A DNA stretch of 64,000 nt, taken from assembly GCA_030824555.1 (NCBI GenBank), contig JAVBXK010000028.1, positions 43,463 to 107,462 on the forward strand, in the 5' to 3' direction. A program made the position numbers and the translations under genes. Below the pieces are notes generated by a model, which was not told the DNA's origin, did no database searches, and worked only from the letters and a program-made list of their open reading frames with translations. This DNA comes from a bacterium. Its GTDB lineage: Bacteria > Pseudomonadota > Gammaproteobacteria > Burkholderiales > Burkholderiaceae_C. This document shows, in pieces, positions 8,834 to 19,174 of this stretch. The first letter of the stretch is position 1; each line of letters begins with the position of its first letter.

Positions 8834-9705
8834 CCCCCGATTTGATGGAACAAGGCGCGCAGCGCCTGCAAAAAATCGCACCGGTGCTGCCCCAGGGGCA
8901 GACCGAATCCGGCGGGCGCGAGGCGGGCTTTGGCCGCGTGCACACCCCCGGCGAGGTGGACATCACCCATGGCCGCATCCTGTACCTGGAAGACGTGAAC
9001 GTCAGCTTCGATGGCTTCAAAGCCATCAACAACCTCAGCCTGGACATCGCGCCCGGCGAGTTGCGTTGCATCATCGGCCCCAACGGCGCGGGCAAAACCA
9101 CCATGATGGACATCATCACCGGCAAAACCCGGCCCGACAGCGGCACGGTGTTTTTCGGCTCCACCATCAACCTGCTGGACCACCGCGAGGCCGACATTGC
9201 CCAGCTGGGCATTGGCCGCAAGTTTCAAAAGCCCACGGTGTTCGAGCACCTGACGGTGTTCGAGAACCTGGAACTCGCCCTGAAAACCAACAAGGGCGTG
9301 GCCGCCAGCATGCTGTTCAGGCTGGACAGCACCCAAAGCGACCGCCTGGCCGAGGTGTTGCACACCATTCATTTGGCTGGCAGCGTGACACGGCAGGCCG
9401 GTCTGCTGAGCCACGGGCAAAAGCAGTGGCTGGAAATTGGCATGCTGCTCATGCAAGACCCCAAGCTGCTGCTGCTGGACGAACCCGTGGCCGGCATGAC
9501 CGACGACGAAACGGCGCGCACGGCAGAGCTGTTCCTCACGCTCAAGGGCAAACACAGCCTGATGGTGGTGGAGCACGACATGGGCTTCATCCGCACCATT
9601 TCAGACATCGTGACCGTGCTGTGCGACGGCTCGGTGCTGGCACAGGGCACGCTGGACCAGGTGCAGGCCGACGAGCGGGTGATCGAGGTCTACCTCGGGC
9701 GCTGA
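8830..9705 (+). CDS. urtD: Urea ABC transporter ATP-binding protein UrtD
   Basis: GPNGAGKTTMMD Walker A, LSHGQKQWLEIGM signature, LLLLDEP. Confidence 0.93.
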   Translation: MTPDLMEQGAQRLQKIAPVLPQGQTESGGREAGFGRVHTPGEVDITHGRILYLEDVNVSFDGFKAINNLSLDIAPGELRCIIGPNGAGKTTMMDIITGKTRPDSGTVFFGSTINLLDHREADIAQLGIGRKFQKPTVFEHLTVFENLELALKTNKGVAASMLFRLDSTQSDRLAEVLHTIHLAGSVTRQAGLLSHGQKQWLEIGMLLMQDPKLLLLDEPVAGMTDDETARTAELFLTLKGKHSLMVVEHDMGFIRTISDIVTVLCDGSVLAQGTLDQVQADERVIEVYLGR

Positions 9706-9790
9706 AGCCCACCAACACGGAAGCCCGTCATCACGGAAACCCAGTGAACACTGACACCCGCACCAGCTGACATCCGAAATTTTCCTGAAT

Positions 9791-9839
9791 TGATAGCTGT
9801 CAATAGCCGCCCATAAAGCGGTAGGCACTTAAAAGCTTA
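9791..9839 (+). repeat. Copy of dispersed AT-rich repeat between urtD and urtE
   Basis: TGATAGCTGTCAATAGCCGCCCATAAAGCGGTAGGCACTTAAAAGCTTA. Confidence 0.6.
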
Positions 9840-9843
9840 AATA

Positions 9844-10536
9844 ATGCTCACCGTCAACAACATCAACCAGTACTACGGCGGCTCGCACATCTTGCGTGAT
9901 GTGAGCCTGCAAACCCAACTGGGCAAGGTCACCGTGCTGCTGGGCCGCAACGGGGTGGGCAAAACCACACTGCTCAAAAGCCTGATGGGGTTGGTGCCCA
10001 TCAAAAACGGCAGCATCAACTTCAACGGGCAAGACATTTCAAAGGCCACGCCCTACGAGCGCGCCCGCGCTGGCATGGGCTTTGTGCCGCAGGGACGCGA
10101 AATTTTTGCCCGCCTGACGGTGGAAGAGAACCTGCGCATGGGCCTGGCCTACCGCCCGGCCAGCACACCCATCAACCCCGAGCTGTACGAGCTGTTCCCG
10201 GTGTTGAAGCAAATGCTCAACCGCCGTGGTGGCGATCTGTCGGGCGGGCAACAGCAGCAACTGGCCATTGCCCGCGCACTGGCACCCGCCCCCAAACTGT
10301 TGGTACTTGACGAACCCACCGAGGGCATTCAGCCCAGCATCATCAAAGACATTGGCCGCGTCATCCGCATGTTGGCCGACCGGGGCAACATGGCCATTTT
10401 GCTGTGCGAGCAGTACTACGACTTCGCGCAGGAACTGGCCGACGACTACCTGGTGATGGAGCGCGGCGAAGTCATTGCCCGTGGCCCCGGCAGCGAGATG
10501 GAGGCCAAAGGTATCAGGCAACTGGTGGCCATCTGA
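9844..10536 (+). CDS. urtE: Urea ABC transporter ATP-binding protein UrtE
   Basis: GRNGVGKTTLLKSLMG, LSGGQQQQLAIARAL, LDEPTEGIQPSI. Confidence 0.95.
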   Translation: MLTVNNINQYYGGSHILRDVSLQTQLGKVTVLLGRNGVGKTTLLKSLMGLVPIKNGSINFNGQDISKATPYERARAGMGFVPQGREIFARLTVEENLRMGLAYRPASTPINPELYELFPVLKQMLNRRGGDLSGGQQQQLAIARALAPAPKLLVLDEPTEGIQPSIIKDIGRVIRMLADRGNMAILLCEQYYDFAQELADDYLVMERGEVIARGPGSEMEAKGIRQLVAI

Positions 10537-10543
10537 CGGCGCT

Positions 10544-10578
10544 CCAGTCGTTCGCCGGGCCGCCCCAAGAACGACTGG
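10544..10578. terminator. Inverted repeat between convergent urtE and SBP gene, possible bidirectional terminator
   Basis: CCAGTCGTT ... AACGACTGG, 9-bp perfect arms; no strong T-run. Confidence 0.4.
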
Positions 10579-10596
10579 ACATCCTTGGCGGAGCCA

Positions 10597-12144
10597 CTAC
10601 TCCCAGCGCAGGGCCGACACGTCGTGGGCCAGGATGGGGTAGTTCATCCACAGGCCTTTGAGGCCTTTGCGCACCACGTTGCTGGCTTGCGGCGTGAAAA
10701 TCCATGCGTTGACAGCGTCCTGCGCCAGCTGACGCTGCATGTCGGCAAACAGCACCTGGCGTTCACGGGCGTTGCTGCTTTCCGCGTGGTGTTGTACCAG
10801 TTCGGCAAACACCTTGCTGTCGTAACCGAAGTAGTAAGCGGGGTCGCTGTAAATCTGGTAATCCAGCGGTTCCACGTGGTTGATCAGTGTCAGCTCAAAC
10901 TGCCCCTTGAATGCACCATTGAGCCACTGCGACCAGTCCACCAGCTCAATTTTGGCCAAGATGCCCACTTTGGCCAGGTCTGCCGCGATCACCGGGCCAC
11001 CCAGGCGCGCGTAAGGGGCGGGTGGCAGTGTCAGCTTCACCTCCAGCGGGGTTTTCACACCGGCTTCTTTCAGCAGTGCTTTGGCCTTCTCGGGGTCGTA
11101 GGGGTAGGTACCCGCCAGGTGCAGGTATCCGGCGTCAGTGGGTGAGAAGTGGCTGCCAATGGCCTTGCCCCGACCTTCCAGCACGGTTTTGATGAACGAC
11201 TCGCGGTCGATGGCGTGTGTGATGGCCCGGCGCACCCGCACGTCGTCAAACGGTTTCACGCGGTTGTTGATGGCCAGCATGCCTTTGCCGCTGGAGGAGC
11301 CCACCAGCAACTGATAGCGGCTGTTGTTCTGGAAGCGCGACACGTTTTGTGTGGCGTAGTTGAAAAACACGTCCACATCGCCCGCATCGATGGCGGCCGA
11401 CTGGGCCGCAGGGTCTGAAATGAAGCTGAAACTGACCTTGCCCAGCCGCGTTTGAGCGGCGTTGTGGTGGGTCTCAAACTTGACTAGGTTGATGCGCTGG
11501 CCTTTGACCCAGCTTTCAAAACGGTAGGGGCCGGTGCCAATGGGGTGTGTTTTGGCCTGTGCGGCCGTGGCGGGGTGCAGGATGACCGCCGTGCTTTCGC
11601 CCAGGCGGAACAAGGTGTTGGCATTGGCGTTGTGCAGCGTCAGCACCACCGTGTGGGCATCGGGTGTGGCCACGTCGGCGATGTTGTCGAACAAGGCTTT
11701 CTTGGCCTTGTTGGCCGAACCTTCGGCACGCGCACGGTCGAACGAAAACTTCACCGCGGACGCGTCGAACACCGTGCCATCGTGGAACTTCACCCCTTTG
11801 CGCAACTTGAAGGTGTATTGCTTGCCCGCGGCGTCGCGCGCCCACGATTCGGCCAGCAGCGGGGTCATGGCACCGCTTTCTTCTATTTTGACCAGCCCTT
11901 CCAGCACGTTGTAGTGCACCACCTCGGCCACCGACGCCGAGGGCAGGGTGGTGGGGTCCAGGCCATCGGGCTCCAGTGCGATGTTGATGGTCACGCTTTG
12001 ACCACCCGGCTGGGCAACGGCCCACTGGGGTGACCCCAAGGTCAGACAGGCCAGCAGTGCTGCCGTGGCATGGCGGGTCAATGTGCGTCGCGTCAAGGTC
12101 ACTGGCGGGTCCCTGGTTGTGAATGTTGTCGTGGCTTGCACCAT
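10597..12144 (-). CDS. ABC transporter substrate-binding protein, dipeptide/nickel family (SBP_bac_5)
   Basis: INIALEPDGLDPTTLPSASVAEVVHYNVLEGLVK; KLRKGVKFHDGTVFDASAVKFS. Confidence 0.88.
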   Translation of the reverse strand: MVQATTTFTTRDPPVTLTRRTLTRHATAALLACLTLGSPQWAVAQPGGQSVTINIALEPDGLDPTTLPSASVAEVVHYNVLEGLVKIEESGAMTPLLAESWARDAAGKQYTFKLRKGVKFHDGTVFDASAVKFSFDRARAEGSANKAKKALFDNIADVATPDAHTVVLTLHNANANTLFRLGESTAVILHPATAAQAKTHPIGTGPYRFESWVKGQRINLVKFETHHNAAQTRLGKVSFSFISDPAAQSAAIDAGDVDVFFNYATQNVSRFQNNSRYQLLVGSSSGKGMLAINNRVKPFDDVRVRRAITHAIDRESFIKTVLEGRGKAIGSHFSPTDAGYLHLAGTYPYDPEKAKALLKEAGVKTPLEVKLTLPPAPYARLGGPVIAADLAKVGILAKIELVDWSQWLNGAFKGQFELTLINHVEPLDYQIYSDPAYYFGYDSKVFAELVQHHAESSNARERQVLFADMQRQLAQDAVNAWIFTPQASNVVRKGLKGLWMNYPILAHDVSALRWE

Positions 12145-12270
12145 TTTGAGGGTGCTTCATTTCGGACGTCAATCAGCTTGGCACTTGTGTACATGGCGTC
12201 ATAATGGATAAAAACCCATATGGGACCAAAGCCGCACTGAGGGACGGATTTTCAGTGAGCGCCAGCGCCC

Positions 12271-14331
12271 GTGTTTGACATGCCTCAACAGCCGCCTAAA
12301 AAACCTTCACGCCTGGCGAAATGGCTGCGCACAGCAGCCCTGCCGTTCGCTGCCGTGGTGCTGGCTCTGTTGTTGTGGGGGGTGGATACGCTCAACAACG
12401 CCCGTCATGACCGCGAGCGTCACCAGACCGAGCGCGAACTGTTTGCCGTGAGCAGCCTGCAGGCCGACAGCCTGGTGGCCTGGCGTGAGCAGCGGTTGAC
12501 CGATGCCGCCACCCTGTCCGACGACACCATGTTTGCCGAGGCCGTTGCGACCTGGCTGAACGCGCCCACCGATGCCCTTCAGTCGCAGGTACGGGAACGC
12601 TTGCGCACCTTGCAGGAGCGCGCCCGCTACACAGCCGTGTACTTTGTCGACCCCAATGGCAACCTGCTGCTCAACGCAGCCGATGCCGTGATAGGCCGCA
12701 TGCCCGAGCCCGAGCGAGAGGCCCTGCGCGACGCCACTGCCCAGGCCACGGTGGGGGTGGTGGAGCCCCGGCGCGACCCGTTTTTTGCCTTTCCGTTTTT
12801 CAGCCTGCTGGCACCCGTGTTCGACGGAGCACGCCCCGTCGGGGCCATCTGGCTGGTCAGCGATGTGCGCACCACCTTGTACCCGCTGCTGACGTCGTGG
12901 CCCACGCCAAACGAGTCGGCCGAGGCCAGCATCGTGACCCGCAGCGGTGCCGACGTGCTGTTCGTCAGCCCGTTGCGCAACCGGGCGGGCAGCGAGCTCG
13001 ATTTCCGGGTGCCGCTGGCCCATGCGTCCGATCCCGCCGTGCAGGCTGTTGGCGGCGTGCGGGGGTCGTTCTACGGGTTGGATTACCGTGGCAAACGCGT
13101 GGTAGCCATGTTGCGCGCCGTGCCCGATTCACCGTGGTTCACCGTCACCAAGGTGGATGAGGACGAGGTGTTTGCCGACGCGCGCGTGCGCGAGTGGCTG
13201 GCCATCAGCCTCACGGTCAGCGTGGGCCTGTTGCTCGCGGGTCTGCTGTTTTCGTTTTCGCAACGCCAGGCACGCCTGCGGGAGCTGGCGCTGAAAACCG
13301 AGCTGCAACGCACGGTGCGCTGGCTCGATTCAGCCCAGAAAACGGCCACCGTGGGGTACTACGCCCACGACCTGGCCACGGGCGAATTCACCGCATCGGC
13401 CATGACACGCAGTATTTTCGGCATTGCCGAGGGTGATGATTTCAATCTGAAGCAATGGGTGGGCGCATTGCACCCTGATGACCGCGAGCGCACCTTGGCC
13501 CTGCACAAACAGTCGCAAGACAGCCATGCGCCGTTGCGGGTGCAGTACCGCGTGTTGCGTGTGCTGGACGGGCAGGTGCGGTGGGTGGATTCATGGGGCG
13601 AGTGGGAGTTGGTCGGGGGCCAAGTGGTGCGGGCCATCGGCACGGTGCAGGACATCACCGACCGCAAGGCAGCAGAGGACAAACTGGCTGCCTACAGCGT
13701 GGCACTGGAAGCCATGGTGCGCCTCGATCCCCTGACTCAGGTGGCCAACCGCCGTGCGATGAACGAGCACCTGGACACCGAGTTGAACCGTGCCAGGCGC
13801 TATGGTTCACCGGTGTCGCTGCTGATGATCGACGTAGACCATTTCAAGGCATACAACGACCATTACGGCCACGTGGCTGGCGACAGCTGTCTGCAAGCGG
13901 TGGCTCAGGCCATTTCGGCATCGGTCAACCGGGCGGGCGAACTCGTGGCCCGCTACGGCGGCGAAGAGTTTGCCGTGGTGCTGCCCGATGTCGATACCCA
14001 GCAGGCCCTTGCCATTGCCGAGCGCACGTGCGACGCCGTCAGGGGCGCGTGCCTGGCCCACGTTGCCCGCCCTGACGGCGTAGCCGTGGTCACCGTCAGC
14101 ATTGGCGTGGCCTGCGTGCAGACACAGGTTGCCGAACACAGTGCTGCAGATGCAACTGCCCAGGCTGCCCATTTTTCGGGTGCGGATGACATACGTGTCG
14201 TCGAGCCTGCCGATGCGGCCGTGCCGAGTGCGGCGGACGATGTCCGGATGTTGTTCCTTCACGCCGACACAGCGCTGTATGCGGCCAAACAGGCTGGGCG
14301 CAATCAGGCACTTGTGTATACCGCGCCTTGA
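12271..14331 (+). CDS. Membrane diguanylate cyclase (sensor + PAS + GGDEF)
   Basis: Two TM segments flanking an extracytoplasmic sensor; PAS; GGEEF motif RYGGEEFAVVLPD. Confidence 0.88.
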   Translation: MFDMPQQPPKKPSRLAKWLRTAALPFAAVVLALLLWGVDTLNNARHDRERHQTERELFAVSSLQADSLVAWREQRLTDAATLSDDTMFAEAVATWLNAPTDALQSQVRERLRTLQERARYTAVYFVDPNGNLLLNAADAVIGRMPEPEREALRDATAQATVGVVEPRRDPFFAFPFFSLLAPVFDGARPVGAIWLVSDVRTTLYPLLTSWPTPNESAEASIVTRSGADVLFVSPLRNRAGSELDFRVPLAHASDPAVQAVGGVRGSFYGLDYRGKRVVAMLRAVPDSPWFTVTKVDEDEVFADARVREWLAISLTVSVGLLLAGLLFSFSQRQARLRELALKTELQRTVRWLDSAQKTATVGYYAHDLATGEFTASAMTRSIFGIAEGDDFNLKQWVGALHPDDRERTLALHKQSQDSHAPLRVQYRVLRVLDGQVRWVDSWGEWELVGGQVVRAIGTVQDITDRKAAEDKLAAYSVALEAMVRLDPLTQVANRRAMNEHLDTELNRARRYGSPVSLLMIDVDHFKAYNDHYGHVAGDSCLQAVAQAISASVNRAGELVARYGGEEFAVVLPDVDTQQALAIAERTCDAVRGACLAHVARPDGVAVVTVSIGVACVQTQVAEHSAADATAQAAHFSGADDIRVVEPADAAVPSAADDVRMLFLHADTALYAAKQAGRNQALVYTAP

Positions 14332-14414
14332 TCTGTTTGTGAACCGGTGGGCATGGCGGGTGCGGCACTGCGCAAAGCCGCACTTCGATGACACACCCCA
14401 TGAACGCAGGTTTT

Positions 14415-17400
14415 TCAGCCTTGAAGCGGTGTGTGTGACCTGAGCGTTTCCCATGCCTTGAACGTCTGCCAGTCCCGCAACCAGGCTGGCCACTCGGTGG
14501 CAGGCATCGGGCGACCGATGCCATAGCCTTGCGCCAGGTGGCAGCCCAGGCGCAGCAGGGACGACGCGTGTGCCAGGGTTTCAACGCCTTCGGCAATCAC
14601 GGGGCGGTGGAAGGCGTGGGCCAGGTACACCACGCTCTGGACGATGCCGTGGTCGTCCTGGTCATGCAGCATGTCGCGCACGAAGCTCTGGTCGATCTTG
14701 ATCACGTCCACCGGCAGGGTGCGGAAGTAGGCCAGCGACGAGTAGCCGGTACCGAAGTCGTCCAACGCAAAGCGCACACCCATGGTGCGGCAATCGGTCA
14801 TGACGGCCGCTGCCGTGCTCATGTCAGCCAGGGCTGCGCTTTCCAGAATTTCGAGCTCCAGTTCCCCCGGTCCGATGCCCGGGAAGCGTTGCAGCATGCT
14901 TTTCAGCCAATTCTGGAAGCCTGGCTTGAGCAGCTGGTGCCCACTCAGGTTCACGCTGATGCAGAAGTCGCGTGGCAGCTCGGCGAAGCTGGTTTTCCAG
15001 TTCATCAGCTGGGTCAGTGCGGTTTCCACCACCCATTCGCCCAGGCTGATTTCCAGCTCGGTGCCCGTCAGCTGCCACAGGAAAGCGCCGGGTGAGAGCA
15101 AGCCCTGTTCAGGGTGCTGCCAGCGCAGCAATGCTTCGGCACCCACCACGTCGCCGGTTTCCAGGTCGACCTTGGGCTGGTAGAACAGCACCAGTTCGCC
15201 CGCGTTCAACGCGTGCGCCAGCCGGGCCAGCTGCTCGCGTTGCACCTGCACCTCCTTGTCCTGGGCCATGTCGAACAGGTGGTAGCGGTTGCGTCCGGCC
15301 TGCTTGGCCAGGTACATGGCCTGGTCGGCGTGGCGCAGCAGGGTGTCAGCATCGCCGTCGTCGGCGGGGAAAACGGTCACGCCCACGCTGGCGGACACCG
15401 TGGCCGACGTATCGGCCAGTGTCACGGGCTGCTGCACGGCGGTGAGCACGCGGTCCATGACGGCGCGCCACTCGTCGGGCTGGGCCATGTCGGTCAGCAG
15501 CAGCACGAACTCGTCGCCACCCAGGCGTGCCAGCGTGTCGTGCGCGCGCAGGGCTTGCTGCAGACGCAGTGTCATGCTGATCAGCAGCTGGTCGCCCACG
15601 GCGTGGCCCAGGCGGTCGTTGACGGGTTTGAAATCGTCCAGGTCGAGGTAACACACGGCCAATGAATGCCCGCCGCGCCGTGACCGCTCGATGGACTGGC
15701 CCAGCCGGTCGATCAGCATGCGGCGGTTGGGTATACCGGTCAGCGGGTCGTAGTAGGCCAGCCGGTCGAGTTCGGCCTGGTGCGCCTTGATGTGGCTGAT
15801 GTCCGAAAACACGGCCACATGGTGCTCGGCCTCGTTCCGGTTGTTGCGCACGGCCGACACCGCAATGGCACAGGCCAGCGAAGCGTTGTGCAGGCTGTGC
15901 AGCACCAGTTCGCCCTGCCAGTGGCCCTGTTCTGCCAGCACCTGTGGCATGTCGGCCAGCAGGCGGGCCTGGTGTGCGTCGTCGGTTCGGGCCAGAGAGA
16001 CCAGTGGGCGACCACGCACATCGTCTTCACTCAAGCCCGTGATGCGACTGAACGCTGGGTTGGTGTCGACGATGCGGTGCTGTGCATCGGTGATGATGAT
16101 GCCGTCGTAGCTGTTGTCGAACACGCTGGCGGCCAGGCGCAGCTCGTCTTCCTGTTGTCGGTCCAGCGTCACGTCACGCCACACGCCCAGTGCCTCCATG
16201 TGGCCGGACTGTGTGTTGAGCAGGCGCAATTCGTTGTCAAACCAGCGGTAGTGCCCGGTGGCATCTGCAAACCGGAAGGTCTGGCGCACCCAGCCGGTGT
16301 GGTGCAGTTTGCGCACCTCGGCCATGGCCTGTTTGCGGTCGTCCGGGTGCATGTGCGTGCGCCACCAGTCCAAGGCCAAGGCCTGTGCAGGGGAAAAGCC
16401 CAACAGGCGCTGAATGTTGTCTCCCACCCAGGTGGGTTCGGTCTGTTGGCCCGTGACCCTCAGCGTGTAGAACATGACGGGGCTGGACACCATGAGGTAA
16501 CTCAGGCGATCGGTGGAGGCGGTCAGTTGCTGGTGTTCGGCGGCCAGTTTGGCCTGTGTCTGCAGCAGCCGCCTGCGCTGGACCACCAGGCCAACACTCA
16601 GCAATGTGGCTGCCGCGCCCAGTGCCAGCAAACCGACAATCCATGGTCGGTAGCGCGCCCACACATCAGGCCAGTCAAAGGGTGGGGCTTTGTCGTAGGG
16701 CTTCATGCGAAGCTCGCGCATGCCTTGTTCCACCGCAGCGTAGTCGGCCGGAATGGTGAAGCCGTAAATGCCTGCGGCCACGGCTGCCGGGTGCTCAGGT
16801 TTGAGTTCGAACAGGGCATTGGACACCTGGCGGCTGATGGCCCCGTCCACATGGGCCACCGTCAGAAAAGGCCACTCTGGGTACAGCCGTGTGGAGGTGG
16901 TGAACCCATACCCGGGGTGTTTCCGTGGATTGACGATGGCCAGCTCGGCCGGGTTCAGCTTGCCCTCTTTGACCAGGTCTTCCAGCACGCCCGTGCGCAC
17001 AAACCCGGCATCGGCCTTGCCGGCCAGCACCGAGGTGATCACCTGGTCAACGGGTTGTGTGGTTTCGACCCATGTCAGGGTGCTGAGGTCGACGCCAGCC
17101 CGTTGCATCTCCACTGCGGGTGCCATGTAGGTGCCCAGGAAGTGCTTGCCTGCAATGGCGATGCGCGTGCCCCCCAGGTCTGTCAGTTTTTGCAAATCGG
17201 TCCGCTCTGCGCGACGGATGATGACCCCGCCGATGCCGTGCAATACCTGGTCTCCCTGGCGCATCACCATGGTGGCCAACGCGCCCGACAGCAGGTTGCT
17301 TTCACGCAGCTGCACGTAATGGGTCGGGTTGGTCAGCACGAAGTCGATGGAGCGGGCCTCGACACCCGCCTCCAACTCTTCGTTGGTCATGGGCACCACC

Positions 17401-17612
17401 TTGACGGTGTGGCCCGGCAACTGGGTGGTCAGGTAGCGGCCCAGGGCTGCAAACCGTTCCTCGATGATGGGTTTGGGCCGGAATGCGAACACGCCCAGCA
17501 CCAGTGGTTCGTGCGTTGTGTTCGGTACATCTGCAGCCACGACGGGGCGCAGCAGCCCGAAGCAGGCCAGCCCTACCACTACCAGCACGGTCCGACGTGT
17601 GAACCACGACAT
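14415..17612 (-). CDS. PhnD-like periplasmic sensor - TM - PAS - GGDEF - EAL protein
   Basis: Signal region MSWFTRRTVLVVVGLACFGLL; PhnD-type sequence (VFAFRPKPIIEERFAALGRYLTTQL); LGGDEFVLLL; GAEALLRWQHPE; DDFGTGYSSL; AEGVET. Confidence 0.88.
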   Translation of the reverse strand: MSWFTRRTVLVVVGLACFGLLRPVVAADVPNTTHEPLVLGVFAFRPKPIIEERFAALGRYLTTQLPGHTVKVVPMTNEELEAGVEARSIDFVLTNPTHYVQLRESNLLSGALATMVMRQGDQVLHGIGGVIIRRAERTDLQKLTDLGGTRIAIAGKHFLGTYMAPAVEMQRAGVDLSTLTWVETTQPVDQVITSVLAGKADAGFVRTGVLEDLVKEGKLNPAELAIVNPRKHPGYGFTTSTRLYPEWPFLTVAHVDGAISRQVSNALFELKPEHPAAVAAGIYGFTIPADYAAVEQGMRELRMKPYDKAPPFDWPDVWARYRPWIVGLLALGAAATLLSVGLVVQRRRLLQTQAKLAAEHQQLTASTDRLSYLMVSSPVMFYTLRVTGQQTEPTWVGDNIQRLLGFSPAQALALDWWRTHMHPDDRKQAMAEVRKLHHTGWVRQTFRFADATGHYRWFDNELRLLNTQSGHMEALGVWRDVTLDRQQEDELRLAASVFDNSYDGIIITDAQHRIVDTNPAFSRITGLSEDDVRGRPLVSLARTDDAHQARLLADMPQVLAEQGHWQGELVLHSLHNASLACAIAVSAVRNNRNEAEHHVAVFSDISHIKAHQAELDRLAYYDPLTGIPNRRMLIDRLGQSIERSRRGGHSLAVCYLDLDDFKPVNDRLGHAVGDQLLISMTLRLQQALRAHDTLARLGGDEFVLLLTDMAQPDEWRAVMDRVLTAVQQPVTLADTSATVSASVGVTVFPADDGDADTLLRHADQAMYLAKQAGRNRYHLFDMAQDKEVQVQREQLARLAHALNAGELVLFYQPKVDLETGDVVGAEALLRWQHPEQGLLSPGAFLWQLTGTELEISLGEWVVETALTQLMNWKTSFAELPRDFCISVNLSGHQLLKPGFQNWLKSMLQRFPGIGPGELELEILESAALADMSTAAAVMTDCRTMGVRFALDDFGTGYSSLAYFRTLPVDVIKIDQSFVRDMLHDQDDHGIVQSVVYLAHAFHRPVIAEGVETLAHASSLLRLGCHLAQGYGIGRPMPATEWPAWLRDWQTFKAWETLRSHTPLQG

Positions 17613-17755
17613 CGACAAACCATCTCCCTGTTCGTTGCCTTGCAAGCCCCTGGCTGATGCAGCCTGCACCTGGACCGACGCTGTACGGATGGGGCCGTAA
17701 CGGCTCAGATGCTAGCACCGTGCGGGATGGGGTGTGCGTGCCGACGCGCCCGGTT

Positions 17756-18586
17756 TCACACCTGCCAGATGCGCGGGGCGTTGGCGTCCAGTGCCCAGGC
17801 CTGTTCGCGCAGCACGGCCCGCAACTGCTGGCAGAGGGCCATGGCGGGCTCTACCAGCGGCGCCAGCATGCGCACTGCCAGCACATGTGGGTTGGGGCAG
17901 GTGGCCCCGGTGGTGGCTGCCAGTGGGTGCGTGCTCACGGCAGCACGCACGGCATCCAGCAGTTGGTTTTGCCGTGCAACCGGCATGGGTGTGCCGCTGG
18001 CAAAAACCAGCGTGGCCAGGCACCGTTGACCGGACAGCGCCAGGGGGGATTGCATCAGGCGGGTATCGGTGGCGTGCAGGTGGCCTTCTTCCAGCCACAC
18101 GCCAGGCCAGTGCAGCCGCTGGTGCAGCGTTCCCGCGTTGAAAGGCTGGTTGGCGGCGGGCAGTCCCAGCGCTGTCACGTCCCAGGCCAGCAGTTCGGCC
18201 TGGGGGGCCAGCGAAAGCGTCATGTGGTTACGGGCCTGGCAGCCGTTGTAGGCAATGGTTTCAAGTGGCAGCCATTCCAGCCGCGCACCAGTGTCCACCT
18301 GAATGTGAACCTGCTGGGTGGCCGGTGCCCCAGCCGAACGGTAAAAACGTGTGGCCCCTGGCGAGCTGACCAGCGCATGCGCGCCGGGCTGAACGTGCAC
18401 CGTGATGTCGAGTGTGTCGCCCTCCACCAGCCCACCGGGTGGGTGTACCAGCACGTTGTGGCAAATGGCAGGGCCTTCGGGGTAAAGGCTTTTGAGCACC
18501 CGCAGCGGGCCGTCATGCTCGAAATCCAGCAGGGTGCGCCCCATCTCGTGGCGGTAGGTCAGGCGCAGGTTGGCCAGCCATGCCAT
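17756..18586 (-). CDS. ureD: Urease accessory protein UreD
   Basis: LRLTYRHEMGRTLLDFEHDGPLRVLKSLYPEGPAICHNVLVHPPGGLVEGDTL typical of UreD/UreH. Confidence 0.9.
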   Translation of the reverse strand: MAWLANLRLTYRHEMGRTLLDFEHDGPLRVLKSLYPEGPAICHNVLVHPPGGLVEGDTLDITVHVQPGAHALVSSPGATRFYRSAGAPATQQVHIQVDTGARLEWLPLETIAYNGCQARNHMTLSLAPQAELLAWDVTALGLPAANQPFNAGTLHQRLHWPGVWLEEGHLHATDTRLMQSPLALSGQRCLATLVFASGTPMPVARQNQLLDAVRAAVSTHPLAATTGATCPNPHVLAVRMLAPLVEPAMALCQQLRAVLREQAWALDANAPRIWQV

Positions 18587-18601
18587 GTTGCGGTGGCCCG
18601 G

Positions 18602-19111
18602 TCAGCCGTGGCTGGCAGGGTGGCGCCAGAAATCACGGTGGGTGTCGACCAGCTGTGTGGTCAGTTCGGGTATCGGCCCGGTCACGCGAATGGGTTTTTG
18701 GCCACGTACCAACACGTCGCGGCAGGGCAGGCTGAGTGTCGGGTTGTCGGGGTGGTTGCCGGTGAGGGCCAGCAGTGCCTCTTCGCTGGCACCGTACACG
18801 ATGTGACCGATGTGGGCCCAATAGATCGTGCCTGTGCACATGGCGCACGGTTCGAACGTGGTGACCAGTGTGCATTGCCACAGGTAGCTGGCGGGGTAGG
18901 TCAGCGACACGGTGCGCGCCAGCGTGGCTTCGGCGTGGTGCACCGTGTCGATATTGCCCTGTTCGGCCAGCACGGTTTCGCCGTCAGGGGCCACCAGCAG
19001 CGCGCCGAACGGGTGCCGCCCCATGCCCATGGCCCGGCGTGCCACGTCATCGGCCCGCAGCAGGTGGCGGTGCAACTGGTCGGGCGTGAAGGACGGTTGC
19101 GTGGTCAGCAT
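18602..19111 (-). CDS. Nucleoside/guanine-type deaminase (CDA fold)
   Basis: HAE and EPCAMCTG zinc motifs. Confidence 0.85.
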   Translation of the reverse strand: MLTTQPSFTPDQLHRHLLRADDVARRAMGMGRHPFGALLVAPDGETVLAEQGNIDTVHHAEATLARTVSLTYPASYLWQCTLVTTFEPCAMCTGTIYWAHIGHIVYGASEEALLALTGNHPDNPTLSLPCRDVLVRGQKPIRVTGPIPELTTQLVDTHRDFWRHPASHG

Positions 19112-19174
19112 GTCAGGTGTGGGCGTGGGAGCGCGGGCAGGTGTGGGTGCGGATGACAGGGCGGTGGGTGGCTG

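Noticed and set aside
14365-14400. GTGCGGC...GCCGCAC hairpin after the GGDEF gene as terminator
   Set aside because: Only 7-bp stem and no T-run; could be chance in high-GC DNA.
15780-17657. 625-aa plus-strand ORF
   Set aside because: Antisense to the PhnD-GGDEF-EAL gene, which has clear domain motifs.
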